64,000 bases of DNA from Variovorax paradoxus. Its GTDB lineage: Bacteria > Pseudomonadota > Gammaproteobacteria > Burkholderiales > Burkholderiaceae_C. Positions within the stretch are counted from its first letter, which is position 1. The number at the start of each line of letters is the position of its first letter. Shown here piece by piece: positions 28,714 through 38,099 of this stretch. The stretch covers positions 2,602,001 to 2,666,000 of the forward strand of contig NZ_CP102931.1 of the NCBI RefSeq assembly GCF_024734665.1, given 5' to 3'. The position numbers were made by a program, and so were the translations under genes. Below the pieces are notes generated by a model. That model was not told where the DNA came from and did not search any database. It was given only the letters and a program-made list of their open reading frames with translations.

Positions 28714-28734
28714 GGCACCGTGAAAAACGGCGCC
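28714..28734 (-). terminator. Weak hairpin after the exported-protein gene
   Basis: On the minus strand GGCGCCGT and ACGGTGCC pair (one G-U) around TTTTC, 14 nt after the stop of the upstream gene. No T-tract follows, so it is at best a weak terminator before the lipoprotein gene. Confidence 0.35.
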
Positions 28735-28748
28735 AATTCAGCTGCCCG

Positions 28749-29528
28749 TCAGGGCGTCTGTTGCTGCAGAGATTTCGGCACTTTGAACCGCTCGCCGTCG
28801 TAGCGCAGCGTGACGGTGTTGAACTTTGCAGGCAGTGCCTTCTCCACGCAGCCCTGGTCTTCCTGCTCCTGCGCGCGGCTCTGCAGCAGCGTGCGGGACA
28901 ACTGCAGATCGGCAAAGCCGTTGCTGCTGCCCTTGCCAATCGACAACATGGTGCGCAGCTTCTCGAAGTGGCCGGTGCAGGTGGAGTCCCACCCGCCGTG
29001 GTCATGGTCGAGCTCGATCTCCTGCAGCACCTGGCGCAACTGCTTGCCGTGGTGAACATAGAGCCGCACGGTCTCGCTGGCCAGCGGGCTGCCGGGCGCG
29101 TTGCTGCCGCGGTAGCGCACGCGCAGGCCGAAGGCGCGGGCCTCGGGCGACAGCACGTAGCGCGAGGTGTCGATGCGGATGTCCTGGATCGACGTGGTGG
29201 CGTCTTCGTCGAGCGCCTCGGGCTGCACGAGCCGGCCGATGACGGTGTCGCGATCGGTATTGCCGTTGTCGGGGCGCTGGATCAGCAGGATTTCCAGGTC
29301 GAAGACCTTGGCGCCCCGGTCGGTGGTTTCGCGTGGCATCGGCAGCACGACGATGCTGCGTCCGGGAAAAGCCGGCCATACCTTGCAGGCGGCAAGCCGC
29401 TCGTCGAGCGGGCGATTGGGATGCAGCTTGGCGTGCATGCGCTCGGCCAGTCCGCTCTCGCAGGCCGCGTGGCTCAGGCCGGCGGCCGAGAGGCACAGGA
29501 GGAGGGCGGCGTGGCGCAGGAGACGCAT
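28749..29528 (-). CDS. Exported protein of unknown function
   Basis: A 259-aa protein with a cleavable signal ('LLLCLSAAGLSHA', cleavage near residue 20) and then 'CESGLAERMHAKLHPNRPL'. Several cysteines remain in the mature part ('ACKVW', 'DSTCTGHF', 'DQGCVEK'), fitting periplasmic disulfides. I recognise no family. Start ATG at 29528. It begins 13 nt after the murI stop, so it is probably the third gene of a fumarase-murI transcript. Confidence 0.72.
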   Translation of the reverse strand: MRLLRHAALLLCLSAAGLSHAACESGLAERMHAKLHPNRPLDERLAACKVWPAFPGRSIVVLPMPRETTDRGAKVFDLEILLIQRPDNGNTDRDTVIGRLVQPEALDEDATTSIQDIRIDTSRYVLSPEARAFGLRVRYRGSNAPGSPLASETVRLYVHHGKQLRQVLQEIELDHDHGGWDSTCTGHFEKLRTMLSIGKGSSNGFADLQLSRTLLQSRAQEQEDQGCVEKALPAKFNTVTLRYDGERFKVPKSLQQQTP

Positions 29529-29541
29529 GACTCGGACCAGG

Positions 29542-30333
29542 TCAGGTCGTGGCCGCAGCAGAGGGGAGCCCGAGCCATCGCGCGGCTGCGGCTTCGAGCA
29601 CGGCGACGTCGCCGCTGCTCTGCAGCAGCAGGCCACCGCCGCCGCTGTCCGCAAGCTGGCCCGCCGCGGTCAACAGGCGCCGCGTCTGCTGCGCGACCGG
29701 CACGCCTGTGTCGATGAAGCGCAGCGTGGCCGGTGCATGCCGGCGCAGCTCGTCTTTCACGAGTGGGTAGTGGGTGCATCCGAGCACCACTGTGTCGACT
29801 TCTCCGGGCGCATCGCCGAAGGGGCCGGCCTCGGCCATGTAGCGCTCGCACAGTGCCGCGATGCCTGCCGAGTCGAAGCCTTCGATGGCCTTCACGAGCC
29901 CGTCGCAGGGCACGGGACGGACATCGGCCGACCCGGCGAACGAGGCGCGCAGCGTGGCGTACTTGGCGCTGGCCAGCGTGCCGCGCGTGGCCATCACAGA
30001 GATGCATCCCGTGCGGCTCGCAGCCACCGCGGGCTTGAGGCCAGGTTCCAGCCCGACGATCGGCAGGTCGGGATTCTCGGCGCGCATCAGATGGATGGCG
30101 GCTGTGGTGGCCGTGTTGCAGGCCACCACGAGCGCCTTGATGCCGTGCTCGCGCCGCAGGTGTTCGACCACCGCGCGCGAGCGCTCGATCACATAGGCGT
30201 CTCCGCGTTCGCCGTACGGCGCATAGGCCGTGTCGGCGAAGTACACGAAGCGTTCGTGCGGCAGCTCGGCCCGCAGCGCGGCCAGCACGCTGAGTCCGCC
30301 GACTCCGCTGTCGAAGACGCCTACAGCGCTCAA
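29542..30333 (-). CDS. murI: Glutamate racemase
   Basis: Interconverts L- and D-glutamate for peptidoglycan synthesis; 263 aa from the chosen start. The N-terminal 'VGVFDSGVGGLSVL' and the two catalytic cysteines in 'VVACNTATTAA' and 'VLGCTHYPLV' identify the family. I chose a TTG start at 30333 (reads SAVGVFDSG after Met) because it gives the family N-terminus and has GGAAGAAG just upstream. It overlaps the fumarase stop as TTGA, implying coupling. Extending upstream would run into fumarase coding sequence. Confidence 0.9.
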   Translation of the reverse strand: MSAVGVFDSGVGGLSVLAALRAELPHERFVYFADTAYAPYGERGDAYVIERSRAVVEHLRREHGIKALVVACNTATTAAIHLMRAENPDLPIVGLEPGLKPAVAASRTGCISVMATRGTLASAKYATLRASFAGSADVRPVPCDGLVKAIEGFDSAGIAALCERYMAEAGPFGDAPGEVDTVVLGCTHYPLVKDELRRHAPATLRFIDTGVPVAQQTRRLLTAAGQLADSGGGGLLLQSSGDVAVLEAAAARWLGLPSAAATT

Positions 30334-31883
30334 GCTTCTTCCATCATGATGGTCTTGAACTCGCCGCTGGCGATGCGCTTCTGCCACTCGGCCGGGCCGG
30401 TGATGTGCGCGCTGGTGCCGCCGGCATCGACCGCCACCGTCACGGGCATGTCGACCACGTCGAATTCATAGATGGCTTCCATGCCCAGGTCCTCGAAGCC
30501 CACGACCTTGGCCGTCTTGATGGCCTTGCTCACGAGGTAGGCAGCGCCGCCCACGGCCATGAGGTAGGCGCTCTTGTGCTTCTTGATGGCCTCGATGGCG
30601 ACGGGGCCGCGCTCGGCCTTGCCGATCATCGCGATCAGGCCGGTTTGGGCCAGCATCATCTCGGTGAAGCCGTCCATGCGCGTGGCTGTGGTCGGGCCGG
30701 CGGGGCCCACGGCTTCGTCGCCCACCGGGTCGACCGGACCGACGTAGTAGATGACGCGGTTGGTGAAGTCCACCGGCAGCTTCTCGCCCTTGGCCAGCAT
30801 GTCCTGGATGCGCTTGTGCGCGGCGTCGCGGCCGGTGAGCATCTTGCCGTTGAGCAGCAAGGTGTCGCCCGGCTTCCAGCTTGCCACTTCGGCAGGCGTG
30901 AGCTTGTCGAGGTCGACGCGCTTGCTCTTCTTTTCGTCAGGCGCCCAGTTCACGTCGGGCCACAGGTCGAGCGACGGCGGGTCGAGGTAGACCGGGCCGC
31001 TGCCGTCCATCGTGAAGTGCGCGTGGCGGGTGGCCGCGCAGTTGGGGATCATCGCAACGGGCTTGCTCGCCGCGTGCGTCGGGTACATCTGGATCTTGAC
31101 GTCGAGCACGGTGGCCAGGCCACCCAGGCCCTGTGCGCCGATGCCCAGCGCGTTGACCTTCTCGTACAGCTCGATGCGCAGCGCCTCGACCTTGCTCAGC
31201 TCGGCGCCCGACTTCTTCTTGGCCTGCAGCTCGTGCATGTCGAGGTCGTCCATCAGGCTTTCCTTGGCCATCAGCGCGGCCTTCTCGGCCGTGCCGCCGA
31301 TGCCGATGCCCAGCATGCCCGGCGGGCACCAGCCGGCGCCCATGGTCGGCACGGTCTTGAGCACCCAGTCGACCACGCTGTCGCCGGGGTTCAGCATGAC
31401 CAGCTTGCTCTTGTTCTCGCTGCCGCCGCCCTTGGCCGCGACCGTCACCTCGACGGTGTTGCCCGGCACGATCTCGGTGAAGATCACCGCGGGCGTGTTG
31501 TCCTTGGTGTTCTTGCGGTCGAACTGCGGATCGGCCACGACCGAGGCGCGCAGCGTGTTGTCGGGGTGGTTGTAGCCGCGGCGCACGCCTTCGTTGATGG
31601 CGTCGTCGAGGCTGCCGGTGAAGCCGCCCCAGCGCACGTCCATGCCCACCTTGAGGAACACGTTGACGATGCCGGTGTCCTGGCAGATCGGGCGCTGGCC
31701 CGTGGCGCTCATCTTGCTGTTGGTCAGGATCTGCGCGATGGCGTCCTTGGCCGCGGGGCTCTGCTCGCGCTCGTAGGCGCGGGCCAGGTGGGCGATGTAG
31801 TCGGCGGGGTGGTAGTAGCTGATGTACTGCAGCGCGGCGCTGATCGATTCGATCAGGTCGGCCTGCTGGATCGTGGTCGTCAT
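30330..31883 (-). CDS. fumA: Fumarate hydratase class I (iron-sulfur)
   Basis: Reversible hydration of fumarate to malate in the TCA cycle by an oxygen-sensitive [4Fe-4S] enzyme; 517 aa, normal for FumA/FumB. Cluster cysteines are seen in 'RPICQDTGIVNVF', 'GAGWCPPGMLG' and 'IPNCAATRHAHF'. The C-terminal half ('GDTLLLNGKMLTGRDAAHKR', 'VGPAGPTTATRMDGF') is the beta-subunit-like domain. A class II isozyme, fumC, lies 4 kb away. murI follows with a 4-nt overlap. Confidence 0.95.
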   Translation of the reverse strand: MTTTIQQADLIESISAALQYISYYHPADYIAHLARAYEREQSPAAKDAIAQILTNSKMSATGQRPICQDTGIVNVFLKVGMDVRWGGFTGSLDDAINEGVRRGYNHPDNTLRASVVADPQFDRKNTKDNTPAVIFTEIVPGNTVEVTVAAKGGGSENKSKLVMLNPGDSVVDWVLKTVPTMGAGWCPPGMLGIGIGGTAEKAALMAKESLMDDLDMHELQAKKKSGAELSKVEALRIELYEKVNALGIGAQGLGGLATVLDVKIQMYPTHAASKPVAMIPNCAATRHAHFTMDGSGPVYLDPPSLDLWPDVNWAPDEKKSKRVDLDKLTPAEVASWKPGDTLLLNGKMLTGRDAAHKRIQDMLAKGEKLPVDFTNRVIYYVGPVDPVGDEAVGPAGPTTATRMDGFTEMMLAQTGLIAMIGKAERGPVAIEAIKKHKSAYLMAVGGAAYLVSKAIKTAKVVGFEDLGMEAIYEFDVVDMPVTVAVDAGGTSAHITGPAEWQKRIASGEFKTIMMEEA

Positions 31884-31940
31884 GGTGGGGGGAGTTTTTT
31901 TGGAGTGTGAAACGCCCCCCGATTATCTCAGCCGACGCGC

Positions 31941-32957
31941 CTACCGCGCTGCGGCTCGGGCTTGCTCTATCCAGCCGTCGAACAGCGGGCGGTGCACCCG
32001 GATCCACCCGTCGGTGTGGCGTTCCACGTCCTGCTGCGTGTTGGCGCCCTGGCTCATGCGCAGGTTCTGGGCATTGATGTCGCCGATCGGCAGCTTCATC
32101 ACCTCGAAGAGCTTGGCCGCGGCCGGGTTCTTCTCGGCGAAGGCCCGGTTGGCGACGATCTGCTCCTGGTTGGCCTGGAAGCCGTAGTTCTTGCCGTTGG
32201 GCAGCTGCGTATCGACGTTGCCGCCCTGCGAGGAACCTTGCGATGAAGAGAAGGGCACCTGCAGCCACACCACGTCCGCGCCCGGGCGAAGCACGGCGCT
32301 CACCCAGTAGGGCGTCCACGTGTAGTACAGCACCGGCTTGTCTTGCTTGAAGCGGGCGATGGTGTCGGCCATCAGCGCGGCGTAGCTGCCCTGCTTGTGC
32401 GTGACGGTGTCGCGCAGCTGGTAGGCCGTCAGGTGGTTCTCGATGGCCAGCTCGCAGCCCCAGCCCGGGTTGCAGCCCGTGAGGTCGGCCTTGCCGTCGC
32501 CGTCTGCGTCGAACAGCTTCGCAATCGCCGGGTCCTTCAGCTGAGCGATGTTCGTGATGCCGTACTGCTCGGCCGTCTTGCGGTCGATCAGGTAGCCCTG
32601 CACGGCGCCGTCCGAGTACACGCCCTTGCGCCACAGTTTGGCGTCGCCGCCGCTGTTCTTGTAGAAGTCGGCGTGCAGCAGGCTCCAGTGGTTGGCCATG
32701 AAAGTGGCGTCGCCGTTGGCAATGGCCAGGTGCTCGGTGGCGGGCTCCAGGTCTTTCATGGGCTCGACGGTGTAGCCGAGCTTTTCGAGCGCGCGCATCA
32801 CCAGCAGCGTCTGGAAGGCTTCTTCCGCGAGCGAGCTTTTCAGCGGCTGCACGGTGATGCCCTTGCCGGGCAGGTCGTTGGCAGCATGGGCGGCCATGCC
32901 CGAGGCCACGAAGGCGAGGGCCAGCAGGCCACGTGCGATGAAACTGGTTTTCTTCAT
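31941..32957 (-). CDS. proX: Glycine betaine/proline ABC transporter substrate-binding protein
   Basis: Periplasmic binding protein for an osmoprotectant importer, 338 aa. A signal peptide is clear ('[16 protein letters not shown]'). ProX features are '[20 protein letters not shown]', '[17 protein letters not shown]' and several Trp/Tyr that could build the aromatic cage for quaternary amines ('[13 protein letters not shown]'). Last gene of proV-proW-proX. The ATG at 32957 begins the signal sequence. Confidence 0.92.
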   Translation of the reverse strand: MKKTSFIARGLLALAFVASGMAAHAANDLPGKGITVQPLKSSLAEEAFQTLLVMRALEKLGYTVEPMKDLEPATEHLAIANGDATFMANHWSLLHADFYKNSGGDAKLWRKGVYSDGAVQGYLIDRKTAEQYGITNIAQLKDPAIAKLFDADGDGKADLTGCNPGWGCELAIENHLTAYQLRDTVTHKQGSYAALMADTIARFKQDKPVLYYTWTPYWVSAVLRPGADVVWLQVPFSSSQGSSQGGNVDTQLPNGKNYGFQANQEQIVANRAFAEKNPAAAKLFEVMKLPIGDINAQNLRMSQGANTQQDVERHTDGWIRVHRPLFDGWIEQARAAAR

Positions 32958-32979
32958 GCGTTGTGTTCCTCCGTGTGGT

Positions 32980-34125
32980 TTATTGCGCTTGCGTGGACAA
33001 GGCGGGAACCGGCTGGTTGCCCGGTTGCGAAGGCGAACCCACGAGGCGCTGCAGCACTCGCAGCGCGAAGCCAACCGGCCCGGTGTGCCACCAGCGGCGG
33101 CCAGCGCTGCGGCGCGACTTGCCCATGGCCTGCGTCAGCCGGTCCAGCGAGATCGCCAGCAGCACGATGCCCAGCCCGCCCACGGTCGCCAGGCCCATGT
33201 CGAGCCGGCCGATGCCGCGCAGCACCATCTGGCCCAGGCCGCCCACGGCGATCATCGATGCGATGACGACCATCGACAGCGACAGCATCAGCGCCTGGTT
33301 GATGCCCGCCATGATCGACGGCATGGCCAGCGGCAATTGCACCTTCACCAACATCTGCCAGGGCGAGGCGCCGTAGGCGCGCGCGGCCTCGATGAGGTCG
33401 GGGCGCACCTGGCGCAGGCCGAGGTTGGTCAGGCGCACCAGCGGCGCCAGCGCGAAGATGATCGTCACGATCACGCCCGGCACGTTGCCGATGCCGAACA
33501 GCATCACCACCGGCACGAGGTACACGAACGCTGGCGTGGTCTGCATCGCGTCGAGCACCGGCCGCATGATTCGCTGAGCCCGGTCGCTGCTGGCCAGCAG
33601 CACACCCAGCGGCAGGCCGATGACCATGCAGAACACGAGCGAGGTCAGCACCAGCGACAGCGTCACCATCGCCTCGGGCCAGATGCCGAGCATGGCCACG
33701 AGCAGCAGCGCCACCGTGGTGCCGATGGCCAGCGCGCGGCCGGCGAACTGCCAGGCGAAGAGGCCGATGAGGGCGATCATTGCCAGCGTGGGCAGGCCGG
33801 TGAGGAGACCCTGCACCCAGTTCAGCGTGCTGTCGATAGGCAGGCGCACGGTCTGGAAGAAAGGGCGGAAGTGCTCGACCACCCAGCCTAGGCCCTGGTT
33901 GATCCACGATTCGACAGGGAGCGAGCCGTCCCACAGGCGGTGCAGCTGGAAGCCGCTGGTGGCGGCTTCGGCTTGTCCCGCAAGTTGGTGGGCGGCGTTC
34001 ACCGGCGCGTCGAGCCAGGCGCTGGTGGCCGAGGTGTCGGGCGCGGCCGAGAGCGCTTCCCACGGATCAACGAAGGCGGGGGCTGCAGGCGTGTTCAGGT
34101 CGGAAGGAAGTGTGTTGTCGTTCAT
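32980..34125 (-). CDS. proW: Glycine betaine/proline ABC transporter permease
   Basis: Inner-membrane permease of the ProU-type importer, 381 aa, similar to ProW. A long hydrophilic N-terminal region (about 95 residues) precedes the hydrophobic helices. The ATPase-contact loop is '[20 protein letters not shown]' and another conserved stretch is '[18 protein letters not shown]'. It lies 21 nt after proV and 22 nt before proX. Confidence 0.93.
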   Translation of the reverse strand: MNDNTLPSDLNTPAAPAFVDPWEALSAAPDTSATSAWLDAPVNAAHQLAGQAEAATSGFQLHRLWDGSLPVESWINQGLGWVVEHFRPFFQTVRLPIDSTLNWVQGLLTGLPTLAMIALIGLFAWQFAGRALAIGTTVALLLVAMLGIWPEAMVTLSLVLTSLVFCMVIGLPLGVLLASSDRAQRIMRPVLDAMQTTPAFVYLVPVVMLFGIGNVPGVIVTIIFALAPLVRLTNLGLRQVRPDLIEAARAYGASPWQMLVKVQLPLAMPSIMAGINQALMLSLSMVVIASMIAVGGLGQMVLRGIGRLDMGLATVGGLGIVLLAISLDRLTQAMGKSRRSAGRRWWHTGPVGFALRVLQRLVGSPSQPGNQPVPALSTQAQ

Positions 34126-34146
34126 CGTTCAAGGTCCTTCGTGAAT

Positions 34147-35400
34147 TCAGTGCGGCTCGGCGGCGAGCGCGGGGGCGGCGTTGGGCAAGACGGGCTCGAT
34201 CGGCGGCGTGTCGCGGTCGAGGAACTTGAGCAGCGTCGTCTTGCTGATCGCGCCGCAGAAGCGGCCGTCGCTCGCCACCACCGGCAGCGCACACGGCGCC
34301 TGCGCGAGCTGGCCGATCAGGCCTGCCACCGGGGCTTCGGCGTCGATGCGTGGCAGCTCGTTGAGGAACGCGTGCTGCAGCCCCAGCGGGCCCGAATGCC
34401 CATCGAGCGCGCCGCGCAGCGTGTCCGCCGACACCACGCCGAGGAAGCGCTTGTTGGGGCTCGTCACGTAGGCGAAGTCGCGGTCCTGGTCTTCCAGCAG
34501 CTTGAGCGCCGCACGTGCACCGCGCTCGGGGTGCTCGCACACCACGGTGAGCGACTTGCGCGCGATGTCGCCCGCCTTGAAGACAGCCGCCGCGTCCACG
34601 CCGCGCACGAAGCTGCGCACGTAGTCGTTGGCGGGGCTGCGCAAAATCTCGTCGGGCGTGCCGACCTGGATCACCTGGCCGTCTTTCATGATCGCGATGC
34701 GGTCGCCGATGCGCATGGCTTCGTCGAGGTCGTGCGAAATGAAGACGATGGTGCGGCGCTGCTCCTGCTGCAGCCGCAGCAGCTCCGATTGCATCTCGGT
34801 GCGGATGATCGGGTCGAGGGCCGAGAAGGCCTCGTCCATCAGCAGGATCGACGGGTCCGAGGCCAGCGCCCGCGCCAGGCCCACGCGCTGCTGCATGCCG
34901 CCCGAGAGCTCGTCGGGGTAGCTGTCGCCCCAGCCCGCCAGGCCCACTTGCGCGAGCGCCTTGTCAGCCTGCGCCAGGCGGTCTTTCTTGTTCGTGCCCG
35001 AGAGTTCGAGGCCGAACGCGGTGTTCTCGCGCACCGTCATGTGCGGCATCAGCGCGAACGACTGGAACACCATGCTGATGTCCTTGCGGCGCAGCGCGCG
35101 CAGCTTGGTGTCGGAGTGCTCGTTGATGTCCGCGCCGTCGATCACGATGCGGCCCGCGGTCGGCTCGATCAGCCGGTTGAGCAGGCGCACCAGCGTCGAC
35201 TTGCCCGAACCCGAGAGACCCATGATGACGAAGATTTCTCCGGCCTGGATTTCGAAGGTGGCGTCGAACACGCCGATCGACTGGCCGGTGCGCGCCAGGA
35301 TTTCCTTCTTGGAAAAACCTTGCCGGACCAGCTCCAGGGCTTGTTCGGGCTCGTCGCCGAACACCTTGAAGACATGGTCGATGAGAATTCCTTTGGCCAT
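34147..35400 (-). CDS. proV: Glycine betaine/proline ABC transporter ATP-binding protein
   Basis: ATPase of the ProU-type importer, 417 aa. Walker A is 'GLSGSGKST', the ABC signature 'LSGGMQQR', and Walker B 'ILLMDEAFSALDP'. The C-terminal third holds tandem CBS domains (for example 'APVAGLIGQLAQAPCALPVV'), which in this family sense ionic strength. The start ATG at 35400 (MAKGILIDHVF) matches ProV proteins. First gene of the operon, behind a promoter about 360 bp upstream. Confidence 0.95.
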   Translation of the reverse strand: MAKGILIDHVFKVFGDEPEQALELVRQGFSKKEILARTGQSIGVFDATFEIQAGEIFVIMGLSGSGKSTLVRLLNRLIEPTAGRIVIDGADINEHSDTKLRALRRKDISMVFQSFALMPHMTVRENTAFGLELSGTNKKDRLAQADKALAQVGLAGWGDSYPDELSGGMQQRVGLARALASDPSILLMDEAFSALDPIIRTEMQSELLRLQQEQRRTIVFISHDLDEAMRIGDRIAIMKDGQVIQVGTPDEILRSPANDYVRSFVRGVDAAAVFKAGDIARKSLTVVCEHPERGARAALKLLEDQDRDFAYVTSPNKRFLGVVSADTLRGALDGHSGPLGLQHAFLNELPRIDAEAPVAGLIGQLAQAPCALPVVASDGRFCGAISKTTLLKFLDRDTPPIEPVLPNAAPALAAEPH

Positions 35401-35756
35401 ACGTCGGGGCTCCTTTGGTGAGGGGTTGACAGATCGCCACCCCCGCAAGGGCGACGCGACCACGCCCCCAGCCCATTGGATGGGCTGCCGACAGGCACTG
35501 AAGACGACATGGCGACGAAGCCAGTGCCCGCCGGATGCTTCATTCGCTGGGCAACGGGCCTGGTCGAGGGGCGCCGCCTGGATGAGCGTGACGTGGCAAT
35601 GGGGACGGAAAAGATCCGGCCGGTTTGCCGGGCTGGGCCCGGCGGGAGAACCTTGCACCGCGACGGGATTCGGAGATCCGCGAGTAGTGAAGGGGGACCT
35701 GCAAGTTCAAGAGAGCGGAGAACCCGAACTCATCATGACTTGTTGGTCGTCAGAAG
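35401..35756 (-). promoter_or_regulatory. Long 5' leader of proVWX
   Basis: About 355 nt separate the predicted start site from the proV ATG. Within it I see a perfect 7-bp hairpin (CAGCCCA/TGGGCTG, 35469-35487) about 70 nt before proV, and a possible TCGCC/GGCGA stem nearer the gene. No known riboswitch class is recognisable by eye. The rest of the 35401-35923 gap holds the proV promoter and the fumC upstream region. Confidence 0.45.
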
Positions 35757-35762
35757 CCTTCG

Positions 35763-35791
35763 ATCATAACTTTTTGACATGATGCGGTCAA
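35763..35791 (-). promoter_or_regulatory. Sigma-70 promoter for proVWX
   Basis: On the minus strand -35 TTGACC (35786-35791), a 17-bp spacer and -10 TATGAT (35763-35768). Close to consensus and correctly oriented; transcription should start near 35756. Confidence 0.65.
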
Positions 35792-35923
35792 GGCGGGAGG
35801 CGTATCGTGATGTCAGCGGCCAGCCAATGGCCCCGTCAGATGCGAGCTATTCCTATTGGCCGATACTCGGGCTCGCGCCCGCCGAGCGGCGCGACCTTTC
35901 ATGATCCTGCGGAGCTTTTTCTC

Positions 35924-37321
35924 ATGACGACTTCCCCCAAGACCCGTGCCGAGCGCGATACCTTCGGACCGATCGACGTGCCGGCCGACAAGCTGTGGGG
36001 CGCGCAAACGCAGCGCTCGCTGCAGAACTTCGACATCTCCGGCGAACAGCAGCCACGCGAGATCATCAAGGCGCTGGCGCAGGTCAAGCGCGCATCGGCC
36101 GTGGTCAACCACGCGCTGGGCCTGCAGGACGAAAAGAAGACCAAGGCCATCGTGGCGGCCGCCGACGAAGTCATTGCCGGCAAGCACCCGGGCGAGTTCC
36201 CGCTGGTGGTCTGGCAGACCGGCTCGGGCACGCAGACCAACATGAACGTCAACGAGGTGCTGGCCAACCGCGCCAGCGAAATCCTCGGTGGCGAGCGCGG
36301 CGAAGGTCGCCTCGTGCACCCGAACGACGATGTGAACCGCAGCCAGTCGAGCAACGACGTGTTCCCGACTGCCATGCATGTGGCCGCCGTCGAGGCCATC
36401 ACGCATAAGCTGCTGCCGGCCATTGCCAAGCTGCGCGGCACGCTCCAGCAGAAGTCGAAGGACTTCGCGGATATCGTGAAGATCGGCCGCACTCACCTGC
36501 AGGACGCCACGCCCCTCACGCTGGGCCAGGAGTTCTCGGGATACGTGGCGCAACTGGCGCACGGAGAGGCGCATGTGCGCGCCGCGCTGCCGCACCTGAG
36601 CGAACTGGCGCTGGGCGGCACGGCCGTCGGCACCGGGCTCAACGCGCCCAAGGGCTACGCAGAGCAAGTCGCGGCCGAACTGGCGAAGCTCACGGGCCTG
36701 CCATTCGTGACCGCGCCGAACAAGTTCGAAGCCATGGCCAGCGTCGACGCGCTGGTGCACGCCCACGGCGCGCTGAAGACGCTCGCCGCCAGCATGAACA
36801 AGATCGCCAACGACGTGCGCTGGCTCGCGAGCGGCCCGCGCAGCGGCATCGGCGAACTGAGCATTCCCGAGAACGAACCGGGCTCGTCGATCATGCCGGG
36901 CAAGGTCAACCCGACCCAGAGCGAGGCTGTCACGATGCTGGCCGCGCAGGTGTTCGGCAACGACGTGGCCATCAACATCGGCGGCGCCTCGGGCAACTTC
37001 GAGCTGAACGTGTTCCGTCCGATGGTGGCGCACAACTTCCTGCAGAGCGTGCGCCTGCTGGCCGACGGCATGGTGAGCTTCAACGACCACTGCGCAGTGG
37101 GCATTGAGCCGAACCGCGAACGCATCACCGAGCTGGTGCAGCGTTCGCTGATGCTGGTGACGGCACTGAACACGCACATCGGCTACGACAAGTCGGCCTA
37201 CATTGCGAAGAAGGCGCACAAGGAAGGCACGAGCCTGCGCGAAGCGGCGATTGCCTCGGGGCACCTCACGGCCGAACAGTTCGACCAGTGGGTGGTGCCG
37301 GAGAACATGACTGGCCGTTGA
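35924..37321 (+). CDS. fumC: Fumarate hydratase class II
   Basis: Iron-independent fumarase of the aspartase/fumarase superfamily, 465 aa. The signature '[15 protein letters not shown]' is intact near residue 325, with '[15 protein letters not shown]' and '[20 protein letters not shown]' earlier. The ATG at 35924 has GGAG nine nt upstream. It is oxygen-stable and complements the class I enzyme encoded 4 kb away. It ends in a bidirectional terminator shared with the convergent oxidoreductase gene. Confidence 0.96.
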   Translation: MTTSPKTRAERDTFGPIDVPADKLWGAQTQRSLQNFDISGEQQPREIIKALAQVKRASAVVNHALGLQDEKKTKAIVAAADEVIAGKHPGEFPLVVWQTGSGTQTNMNVNEVLANRASEILGGERGEGRLVHPNDDVNRSQSSNDVFPTAMHVAAVEAITHKLLPAIAKLRGTLQQKSKDFADIVKIGRTHLQDATPLTLGQEFSGYVAQLAHGEAHVRAALPHLSELALGGTAVGTGLNAPKGYAEQVAAELAKLTGLPFVTAPNKFEAMASVDALVHAHGALKTLAASMNKIANDVRWLASGPRSGIGELSIPENEPGSSIMPGKVNPTQSEAVTMLAAQVFGNDVAINIGGASGNFELNVFRPMVAHNFLQSVRLLADGMVSFNDHCAVGIEPNRERITELVQRSLMLVTALNTHIGYDKSAYIAKKAHKEGTSLREAAIASGHLTAEQFDQWVVPENMTGR

Positions 37322-37336
37322 TTCGGTCAGCCTATT

Positions 37337-37366
37337 AAAAAAGGACCCTCGTCGGGTCCTTTTTTG
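37337..37366. terminator. Bidirectional intrinsic terminator
   Basis: AAAAAAGGACCC and GGGTCCTTTTTT flank a 5-nt loop; the stem is GGACCC/GGGTCC with A and T tracts on either side. It can stop fumC on the plus strand and the oxidoreductase gene on the minus strand. Confidence 0.88.
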
Positions 37367-37368
37367 TT

Positions 37369-37986
37369 TCAGTAGCCGATCGTGTATCGCTGACGGGAGT
37401 GCGCCGGCTTTTCAAGCTCGTCGATGAACGCGATTGCGTAGTCCTCGAAGGTGATCCAGCTGCGGCCTTCGGCGCTCACCAGCAGGTCGTCCTTGCCCAG
37501 GCGGAACTTGCCTGTGCGCTCGCCTTCGACGAACTCGGCTGAGGGCGAAAGGAAGGTCCAGTCGAGTTCCTTCTCGTTGCGCAGAGCATCGAGGAACACG
37601 CCGCCGGCCGAGGCTTCGGCGCGGTAGGCATCGGGGAAGTTCGGCGTGTCGATCACCTTCAGGCCGGGCGCCGCGAACAGGCTGCCGGCACCGCCGACCA
37701 CCAGCAGGCGCTTCACGCCCGCGCGCTTGACCGGCTCGATGATGGCCGCGGGCGGCACGGTGGAGAAGTGCGCGGCGCTGAACACGGCGTCATGGCCGGC
37801 CAGCGCTTTTTCGAGCGCTGTGCCATCGAGCACGTCGAGATCAATGGCCTTCACGTTGGCGCGGCCTGCCAGCTTGTCGCTGGCCTTGCGGGCGATGGCC
37901 GTGACGGTGTGGCCGCGACGCAGGGCTTCTTCCAGAAGGCGGCCGCCGGCGCGTCCGGTGGCGCCGATGATGGCGATGTGGCTCAT
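37369..37986 (-). CDS. NAD(P)-binding oxidoreductase (NmrA/SDR-a type)
   Basis: A 205-aa Rossmann-fold protein of the atypical short-chain/NAD(P)H-binding group. The dinucleotide site is 'IAIIGATGRAGGRLLEEAL' at the N-terminus. The core 'AGVKRLLVVGGAGSLF' and the late 'SWITFEDYAIAFIDELE' are typical of YwnB/YesF-like flavin-reductase relatives. It is transcribed away from a LysR regulator across 113 bp and is its likely target. Confidence 0.85.
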   Translation of the reverse strand: MSHIAIIGATGRAGGRLLEEALRRGHTVTAIARKASDKLAGRANVKAIDLDVLDGTALEKALAGHDAVFSAAHFSTVPPAAIIEPVKRAGVKRLLVVGGAGSLFAAPGLKVIDTPNFPDAYRAEASAGGVFLDALRNEKELDWTFLSPSAEFVEGERTGKFRLGKDDLLVSAEGRSWITFEDYAIAFIDELEKPAHSRQRYTIGY

Positions 37987-38099
37987 GAGTGACTCCTGTG
38001 AAAGATCGAAAGATCGGATGGGATGAACCGCATCTTAGGTTTCTGGTTTCGAAAGAAATACCTCGATTTGCGCGCTTGTTTATTCCTAAAATCGTTCGA

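Noticed and set aside
35774..35808. A plus-strand TTGACA at 35774-35779 as a fumC promoter
   Set aside because: No -10 box lies at 16-18 bp; the nearest TATCGT-like hexamer is 23 bp away. The overlapping minus-strand promoter fits much better.
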